The notes under the pieces: model-generated
What the model was told of the DNA's origin: nothing
Seen by the model: the letters and a program-made list of their open reading frames with translations, nothing else
The model's database searches: none
In this document: positions 1 through 4,252 of the stretch, piece after piece
Layout of the letters: each line of letters starts with the position of its first letter
Numbering within the stretch: the stretch's first letter is position 1
Position numbers and translations under genes: made by a program
Assembly: GCA_001825475.1 (NCBI GenBank)
Contig: MHWZ01000010.1
Span: 9,654 to 14,870, forward strand
Origin: Candidatus Zambryskibacteria bacterium RIFOXYD2_FULL_43_10
GTDB lineage: Bacteria; Patescibacteriota; Minisyncoccia; Phycocordibacterales; Zambryskibacteraceae
DNA: 5,217 nt
Direction: 5' to 3'

Positions 1-85
1 GGATCTCTCAACAATCGAAGTTGAAAAGAAAGGCAAAGAGGAAGAAAAAAAAGAAGAAACAGAAAAAGTATCCGATACTCAATAA
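1..85 (+). CDS. C-terminal tail of an unidentified upstream protein (partial)
   Basis: The frame beginning at base 2 is open from the window edge to a TAA at 83-85 and encodes 27 residues, starting DLSTIEVEKKG and ending EKVSDTQ. The middle is almost entirely Glu and Lys, so this looks like a disordered, charged C-terminal extension of a gene whose body lies to the left. Such low-complexity tails are common on ribosomal and other basic proteins in reduced genomes, but the tail cannot identify the family. It ends about 20 bases before the next gene on the same strand, so the two may be co-transcribed. The frame call could be wrong, because A-rich DNA readily gives Lys/Glu translations. Confidence 0.55.
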   Translation, partial: DLSTIEVEKKGKEEEKKEETEKVSDTQ

Positions 86-105
86 TTAAACGTTTGGTAA
101 CAGTA

Positions 106-1476
106 ATGCTTAAGTTCTTAATATTTCTAGTTATTGTTTTGCCAGAGTTTTTTCCCATGGTAATTTGGGCGCAAGAGTCTGTTTGTACTGATCAAATTGC
201 GGGTAAAAGCCGCGCCCAACTTGAACGAGAATTGGAAGCATGCGATAAAGAGATTGCCGAATGGACAGAAACACTTAATAGAGCTAAAAGGGATAGCGCC
301 TCATTTGCCACCGATATCGCCGCTTTGACTGCCAAGATTAAAGCCGCTCAGGCTAATATTAAAGGCAAAAATATCGCCATTGCGAACCTGACTAAAGACA
401 TTGCGATTAAACAATCGGAAATTTCCATTCTTAACACTCGTATCACAAACGGTAAAAAGGCCATCGCCGATATCCTCCGCAAGACAAATGACATTAACTC
501 CTATTCACTGGTGGAGGCAATGTTCAGCGACAAAAACCTGTCCGAATTTTTCGTAGATATAGATACATACGCTTCCACTGAGCGGGCCTTGGCTGATTTA
601 TTTACTGAATTAAGAACCGTAAGAAATCTAACTGAAGCCCAAAAAGCGACTCTGAATAAAAAAAGGGAAGCAGAGGCAGCCGCTCGAGCATCTCTTGAGG
701 CATCTAAAAAAGAAGTGGAAATAAACCAAGCGGAGAAGAAAACCCTTTTGGCCATAAACCAAACTAAAGAAAAAACCTATGCCCAGGTACTGGCCGATCG
801 ACAGGCTAAGGCGGCCCAAATTAAAGCCGCCCTCTTTCCCCTGCGAGATTCCGTCGCTATCCCTTTCGGCACGGCACTTCAGTACGCCGAAGCGGCTAGG
901 TCTAAAACCGGCGTAAAACCTTCTCTCATCCTCGCCATCCTTCAACAAGAATCTAATTTAGGCGCCAATGTCGGTTCATGCGTTATTACTAACCTTACAA
1001 GTGGGGAAACAAAAAGCGTTAATAACGGCAACATTTTTAGTAACGGTATTCATCCAGCACGCGACCTACCGCCCCTGCAATCAATTTTAAAAAATTTGGG
1101 CCGCAATCCTCTTGAGACAAGAGTTTCCTGTCCCGTCTCTTCAACTTTTGGCTTTGGCGGTGCGATGGGTCCGGCGCAATTCATTCCTTCAACTTGGAAT
1201 CTAATGGTTGAAAAGATTGCAGATGCGATCGATAAGACAATACCTAACCCATGGGATCCCCAAGACGCAATTATGGCTATGGCTATTTTTTTGAAAGAAC
1301 TTTTAGGCACTACCGGAGATCCTTACACCGACCAACGAACAGCCGCCTGTCGATATTATTCTGGTAAAACTTGTTACGGCAATGGTGGTGCTAATGTCGG
1401 ATTAAGTTATGGTAATAGCGTGATGTCAAAAGCAGCCGCTATCCAAAGAGATATTGATTTCTTGCAAAGTCTCTGA
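106..1476 (+). CDS. Secreted coiled-coil lytic transglycosylase (PcsB/EnvC-like coiled coil plus SLT/MltB-like domain)
   Basis: Predicted exported peptidoglycan-cleaving enzyme of 456 residues. I chose ATG 106 because it gives a clean signal peptide (M-L-K, then a hydrophobic run, with likely cleavage after Ala22 in VIWA|QES). A TTG at 94 would add four residues, and neither start has a clear Shine-Dalgarno site. Residues ~36-241 are Ala/Lys/Glu-rich coiled coil. It is interrupted near residues 134-160 by a SLVEAMFSDKNLSEFF segment, resembling the turn region of PcsB/EnvC-type coiled coils. Residues ~250-440 look like a lytic transglycosylase: the probable catalytic Glu282 lies in QQESNLG, followed by GAMGPAQFIPSTW (352-364), NPWDP (381-385) and CRYYSG (415-420). 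These motifs are typical of GH23/GH103-type enzymes that cut the MurNAc-GlcNAc bond. Six cysteines (27, 46, 292, 342, 415, 423), all outside the signal peptide, could form disulfides. The enzyme class is well supported. The division-related role is inferred from the coiled coil. Confidence 0.88.
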   Translation: MLKFLIFLVIVLPEFFPMVIWAQESVCTDQIAGKSRAQLERELEACDKEIAEWTETLNRAKRDSASFATDIAALTAKIKAAQANIKGKNIAIANLTKDIAIKQSEISILNTRITNGKKAIADILRKTNDINSYSLVEAMFSDKNLSEFFVDIDTYASTERALADLFTELRTVRNLTEAQKATLNKKREAEAAARASLEASKKEVEINQAEKKTLLAINQTKEKTYAQVLADRQAKAAQIKAALFPLRDSVAIPFGTALQYAEAARSKTGVKPSLILAILQQESNLGANVGSCVITNLTSGETKSVNNGNIFSNGIHPARDLPPLQSILKNLGRNPLETRVSCPVSSTFGFGGAMGPAQFIPSTWNLMVEKIADAIDKTIPNPWDPQDAIMAMAIFLKELLGTTGDPYTDQRTAACRYYSGKTCYGNGGANVGLSYGNSVMSKAAAIQRDIDFLQSL

Positions 1477-1490
1477 TTTTCTGATAGAAT
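1462..1490 (+). promoter_or_regulatory. Predicted sigma70-type promoter before rpmE
   Basis: TTGCAA (1462-1467) and TAGAAT (1485-1490) are separated by exactly 17 bases. The -10 hexamer is preceded by TG one base upstream (1482-1483), making an extended -10. The -10 box ends nine bases before the GTG start of rpmE, so transcription would begin about two to four bases upstream of the start codon. The -35 box overlaps the end of the transglycosylase gene. This would let the translation block be expressed independently of the gene before it. It is a visual match only. Confidence 0.5.
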
Positions 1491-1499
1491 GAGGGTTAA

Positions 1500-1757
1500 G
1501 TGAAAAAAGAGATACATCCCAAAAATTATCGGCCGGTGCTTTTTATCGACAATTCTGATGGTACAGAGTTTATCATACCGTCCACGGTAGCAACCAAAGA
1601 GACCGCCAAAGCTAAGTCGGATAAAAAGGAATACCCGGTCTTTCGAGTGGAAATATCTTCCGCTACTCATCCATTCTATACTGGAGAGATACGAACCCTT
1701 GACACCGCTGGCCGAGTTGAACGTTTCAAACAGAAACAGAGCAAAGCTAAGAAATAA
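1500..1757 (+). CDS. rpmE: Ribosomal protein bL31 (type B-like, no zinc motif)
   Basis: Large-subunit ribosomal protein of 85 residues, located at the central protuberance and involved in the bridge to the small subunit. It opens with [20 protein letters not shown], the bL31 N-terminus. It also carries the signature [11 protein letters not shown] (52-62) followed by DTAGRVERF (68-76), and has a basic tail. There is no CxxC pair, so it belongs with the zinc-independent (C-minus, type B-like) forms. The start is GTG at 1500, preceded four bases upstream by GAGGG (1491-1495), which could serve as a ribosome-binding site. The stop TAA overlaps the prfA start by one base (TAATG), suggesting translational coupling. 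The symbol could equally be written rpmE2 or ykgM in some schemes. Confidence 0.93.
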   Translation: MKKEIHPKNYRPVLFIDNSDGTEFIIPSTVATKETAKAKSDKKEYPVFRVEISSATHPFYTGEIRTLDTAGRVERFKQKQSKAKK

Positions 1758-2560
1758 TGGATTGGCAAGAGTGGAAAAAAAAAGAAAACGTTGAAACAAA
1801 AGAATTTCCAAACGAAATTATTTTAGAAGTGCGTGCCGGTGCCGGTGGGGAAGAAGCGGCCCTCTTTGCCAAGAAATTGGCCAGTATGTATATTCTCTAC
1901 GCAAACCTTAGAAATTGGAGCGCAAGGGTACTTTATGAATCTATCAGTGCTCTGGGTGGATACAAAGAAGCGGCTATAGAAATCAAAGGCGAGGGAGTTT
2001 ACGAGAAACTTTGTTTTGAAACGGGAGTGCATCGCATTCAAAGAATACCGTCGACTGAGAAAATGGGGAGAGTACACACCTCTACCGCTTCGGTGGCCAT
2101 ACTTCCAATTCGCAAAAAAACAAAAATAGAAATAAAACCGGCTGATTTGCAGATAGAATTTTCTCGTTCTGGAGGCGCCGGCGGACAGAATGTCAATAAA
2201 GTGGAAACGGCGGTAAGAATTGTCCATAAACCCACAGGTATTGAAGTGCGTTCCACTGCCGAGCGAAGTCAGCTTAAGAATCGCGAGAAGGCCATGAGTA
2301 TTCTTTCCGCTAAACTTGAAGCCAAGAAAGACGAAGAGGAAGCGCTTAAACATTCTCTTAATAGAAAAACTCAGATTGGTACTGCCGACCGTTCGGAAAA
2401 AATTCGAACCTACAATATTCTTCAAGATCGGATAACCGACCACCGTATCAAAAAATCATGGCATAACGTTGAAAAAATTTTTAAAGGAGAAATTGACCCC
2501 ATCTTAAATGCCACGAAAGAACATCTGTCTGCACAGACAGATAATAAGTCTGTTGTATAA
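1757..2560 (+). CDS. prfA: Peptide chain release factor 1, lacking N-terminal domain 1
   Basis: Class I release factor that reads UAA/UAG in the ribosomal A site and triggers hydrolysis of peptidyl-tRNA. The 267 residues align with RF1 from its domain 2 onward: RAGAGGEEA (26-34), the stop-codon discriminator [10 protein letters not shown] with the PxT tripeptide PST (98-100), [11 protein letters not shown], the catalytic GGQ at 142-144 inside [24 protein letters not shown], and RSEKIRTYN...DRITDHR. Typical bacterial RF1 is about 355-360 residues. The missing ~90 residues are the helical domain 1, which normally faces the factor-binding region of the ribosome. This is not a mis-called start, because an in-frame TAA lies just upstream at 1748-1750 and rpmE is intact there. 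PST and the RF1-like flanks argue against RF2 (SPF motif) and against PrfH-type homologues. Confidence 0.93.
   Translation: MDWQEWKKKENVETKEFPNEIILEVRAGAGGEEAALFAKKLASMYILYANLRNWSARVLYESISALGGYKEAAIEIKGEGVYEKLCFETGVHRIQRIPSTEKMGRVHTSTASVAILPIRKKTKIEIKPADLQIEFSRSGGAGGQNVNKVETAVRIVHKPTGIEVRSTAERSQLKNREKAMSILSAKLEAKKDEEEALKHSLNRKTQIGTADRSEKIRTYNILQDRITDHRIKKSWHNVEKIFKGEIDPILNATKEHLSAQTDNKSVV
2523..2553 (+). repeat. Overlapping, mutually exclusive hairpins at the 3' end of prfA
   Basis: ATCTGTCTG (2523-2531) is the exact reverse complement of CAGACAGAT (2534-2542), giving a nearly loopless palindrome whose realistic stem is eight base pairs with a GCAC loop. The second arm can instead pair through ACAGAC (2533-2538) with GTCTGT (2548-2553) across a nine-base loop. 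Only one of the two hairpins can form at a time. The element lies inside the last codons of prfA and ends at the -35 box of the predicted rpsB promoter. No U-run follows, so it is not a standard intrinsic terminator. Confidence 0.5.
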
Positions 2561-2581
2561 AACTGGTCTTTCTGTTAAACT
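2553..2581 (+). promoter_or_regulatory. Predicted sigma70-type promoter before rpsB
   Basis: TTGTAT (2553-2558) and TAAACT (2576-2581) are 17 bases apart. TG at 2573-2574 gives an extended -10. The -10 box ends nine bases before the GTG of rpsB, the same geometry as at rpmE. It would start transcription only a few bases upstream of the start codon. AAGG (2582-2585) in the same gap could act as a ribosome-binding site on longer transcripts coming from prfA. The hexamers are imperfect, so this call rests mainly on spacing and the shared arrangement. Confidence 0.4.
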
Positions 2582-2590
2582 AAGGCGGCT

Positions 2591-3343
2591 GTGGAAAAAA
2601 TAAATCATACCATAAAAAATACCAAAGACACCATGGTTGAGAACCTTTTTTCTGTCGGAGCTCACTTTGGCTTTATAAAATCCCGCAGGCATCCGTCGGT
2701 TAAGCCTTTCATTTTCGGTTCCAAAAATAATTTTGAGATTTTTGATTTAGAAAAGACTAAACAAACACTTGAAAGAGCGCTTAAATTTATAGAAGAGAAG
2801 GGCACGGAGGGGGCGATGGCCTTGTGGGTAGGCGGTAAAAGCGAGGCGAGAGATGCTGTTAAAAAAGCCGCTTCGGAACTTGAGATGCCCTATGTTACTG
2901 GCCGCTGGATTGGGGGCACACTCTCAAACTTCGCTGAAATTAAGAAACGCATTGCCCGACTGGAAGAACTCGTTGATCAAAGAGACAGGGGCGAGCTTGG
3001 TAAATACACCAAGAAAGAACACTTACTCTTCGATCGTAAAATTGAAAAACTTACCAATTATTTCGGCGGACTTTCTCAATTGAGGTCTCTGCCAAAATTT
3101 ATCGTAATCGTTGATCCCAAAAAAGAATACACGGCAGTGGCTGAGGCGCGTAAAGTGCATATCCCCATTATCGCCCTAGCCGGTTCCGACAATAATCTCT
3201 ATGAATTGGAGTATCCCATCCCCGGCAACGATTCCTCGAGACAAAGCATTGCTTTTATTCTTCGAGAATTAGTCGTTGCATATAAAAGAGGTCTTGTTGC
3301 GAAGAAAGAAGCGGCAGCAAAAGAATCGGTAAAAGCAAGTTAA
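2591..3343 (+). CDS. rpsB: Ribosomal protein uS2
   Basis: Small-subunit ribosomal protein of 250 residues, close to the usual bacterial length, which binds late on the back of the 30S subunit near bS1. Family signatures appear in order: NLFSVGAHFGFIKSRRHP near residues 18-35, KPFIFGSKN, FDLEKTKQTLERAL, RWIGGTLSNF near residue 110, FGGLSQLRSLPKFIVIVDP near 155-173, AVAEARKVHIPIIALAGSDNN, and YPIPGNDSSRQSI near 207-219. The start is GTG 2591, with an AAGG five bases upstream. ATG 2633 is closer to the start of homologues, which makes the first 14 residues a modest extension, but that ATG has no visible ribosome-binding site. It is followed ten bases later by tsf, the classic rpsB-tsf pair. The C-terminus is a short Lys/Ala/Glu tail. 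Confidence 0.96.
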   Translation: MEKINHTIKNTKDTMVENLFSVGAHFGFIKSRRHPSVKPFIFGSKNNFEIFDLEKTKQTLERALKFIEEKGTEGAMALWVGGKSEARDAVKKAASELEMPYVTGRWIGGTLSNFAEIKKRIARLEELVDQRDRGELGKYTKKEHLLFDRKIEKLTNYFGGLSQLRSLPKFIVIVDPKKEYTAVAEARKVHIPIIALAGSDNNLYELEYPIPGNDSSRQSIAFILRELVVAYKRGLVAKKEAAAKESVKAS

Positions 3344-3353
3344 AAAAACAAAG

Positions 3354-3806
3354 ATGATTAGTACGGAAGAAATTAAAACTCTGCGCGAAGAGACCGGTCT
3401 CTCTATTATGGAATGCCGAAAGGCGCTTGAAGAAGCAGGGGGTGATAAGGACCAAGCCATAGCGTTACTTAAAAAAAGAGGAGCAGAAATTGCCCAAAAG
3501 AAAAGCGGTCGGAATCTTGGGGCGGGTGTAGTTATCGCTTATATTCACTCAGGTGAAACAGTCGGAGTAATGTTAGAATTATTGTGTGAGACAGACTTTG
3601 TGGCTAAAAATCCGGAATTTAAATCAGTGGCCAAAGATATTGCTATGCACATCGCAGCGATGAACCCGATAGATGTAACTCTTCTTTTGGAACAACCATT
3701 TATTAAAGATGCCGGACAAAAAATAGGCGATCTTATCAATAACGCCGTGCAAAAATTTGGAGAACGAACCGAGATCGGACGATTTGTTCGTTTCTCCATA
3801 AGTTAA
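3354..3806 (+). CDS. tsf: Elongation factor Ts, minimal form
   Basis: Guanine nucleotide exchange factor that releases GDP from EF-Tu. The 150 residues are far short of the ~280 in E. coli and shorter than the ~196 of the Thermus form. Residues 1-45 are the UBA-like N-terminal domain (REETGLSIMECRKALEEAGG). A core follows with YIHSGETVGVMLELLCETDFVAKNPEF, where the TDFV segment (80-83) is a known EF-Tu contact. MNPIDVTLLLEQPFIKD (103-119) then passes straight into DLINNAVQKFGE and RFVRFSIS. Compared with Thermus EF-Ts as I remember it, about 45 residues of helical insertion between MNP and LLEQPF are missing, with both flanks preserved. The gene sits 10 bases after rpsB, and its ATG has no strong Shine-Dalgarno sequence. 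The frame is continuous to TAA, so this is a compact protein rather than a broken gene. Confidence 0.94.
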   Translation: MISTEEIKTLREETGLSIMECRKALEEAGGDKDQAIALLKKRGAEIAQKKSGRNLGAGVVIAYIHSGETVGVMLELLCETDFVAKNPEFKSVAKDIAMHIAAMNPIDVTLLLEQPFIKDAGQKIGDLINNAVQKFGERTEIGRFVRFSIS

Positions 3807-3826
3807 TATTAAGAAATTGTCGCATC

Positions 3827-4252
3827 ATGACATCTATTGCTATTTTTGGTATTTCCGGCCTGGCAATCGTACTACTGCTCATCACCAAGAAACGGGAGGA
3901 GAAACAGAAAAAAGATTTTTTTATCTTAACTCTAATTTCAAAAGGAAATATCCATATTCGCAAAATTTATCACCGAGTGGTCCGCCTGTATTCCGAAGGC
4001 AAAGAACAAATTTCGTTTCTCATACATAAACAACTCCCTATATATTACAAAAAATCTCTTAACAGATCAGTAATTTTTCTAAAGAAAAAAAGAGAGCAAT
4101 ACGTCGTTAGTATGCGTGATTCAAGACTATTGAAAAAGCCGGATGGCATCTCGGAATTTTTCAAAAATATGTCCAATATCGAAAAGGGAAATGGGGAAAT
4201 TCATGATGTTTATGAGGACAGTTCTCAAGACAACAAAAAAGGTGTAGATTAG
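3827..4252 (+). CDS. Small predicted single-span membrane protein, unknown function
   Basis: A 141-residue protein that I do not assign to a family. Residues ~2-19 (MTSIAIFGISGLAIVLLL) form one hydrophobic helix followed by a Lys/Arg/Glu-rich stretch (KKREEKQKK). This predicts an N-terminal anchor with the rest in the cytoplasm by the positive-inside rule. The remainder is basic, with helix-compatible segments such as IRKIYHRVVRLYSEGKEQ, then DSRLLKKPDGISEFFKNM, and ends in an acidic/polar tail. ATG 3827 lacks a visible ribosome-binding site. The gene lies 20 bases after tsf and ends seven bases before tRNA-Thr, so it may be read from the rpsB-tsf transcript. Its stop TAG overlaps, by two bases on the opposite strand, the stop codon of the recombinase frame. 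Coding status is supported by the open frame, membrane topology and position. Confidence 0.7.
   Translation: MTSIAIFGISGLAIVLLLITKKREEKQKKDFFILTLISKGNIHIRKIYHRVVRLYSEGKEQISFLIHKQLPIYYKKSLNRSVIFLKKKREQYVVSMRDSRLLKKPDGISEFFKNMSNIEKGNGEIHDVYEDSSQDNKKGVD
4222..4250 (+). promoter_or_regulatory. Possible promoter for tRNA-Thr
   Basis: TTCTCA (4222-4227) and TAGATT (4245-4250) are 17 bases apart, each matching four of six consensus positions, and the -10 box ends nine bases before the tRNA 5' end. It lies within the end of the preceding gene. It is weak alone but shares the spacing seen before rpmE and rpsB. Confidence 0.25.

Noticed and set aside
1474..1476. Alternative genetic code with UGA read as glycine
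   Set aside because: The transglycosylase ends at TGA with a complete domain, and no recognised gene contains an internal TGA.
1748..1800. Possible frameshift hiding the missing RF1 N-terminal domain
   Set aside because: The upstream DNA is fully occupied by an intact rpmE in another frame, and no RF1 domain 1 sequence appears in any frame there. The prfA frame itself has a TAA at 1748-1750.
1823..2443. Long minus-strand open frame opposite prfA
   Set aside because: It is a reverse shadow of a clearly conserved gene, with no recognisable domain or plausible start signal. The same holds for the minus-strand frames opposite the transglycosylase and tsf.
3784..3812. Promoter for the small membrane protein (TTGTTC, then TATTAA)
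   Set aside because: The matches are weak (three and four of six), there is no extended -10, and the distance to the start differs from the other two promoters.
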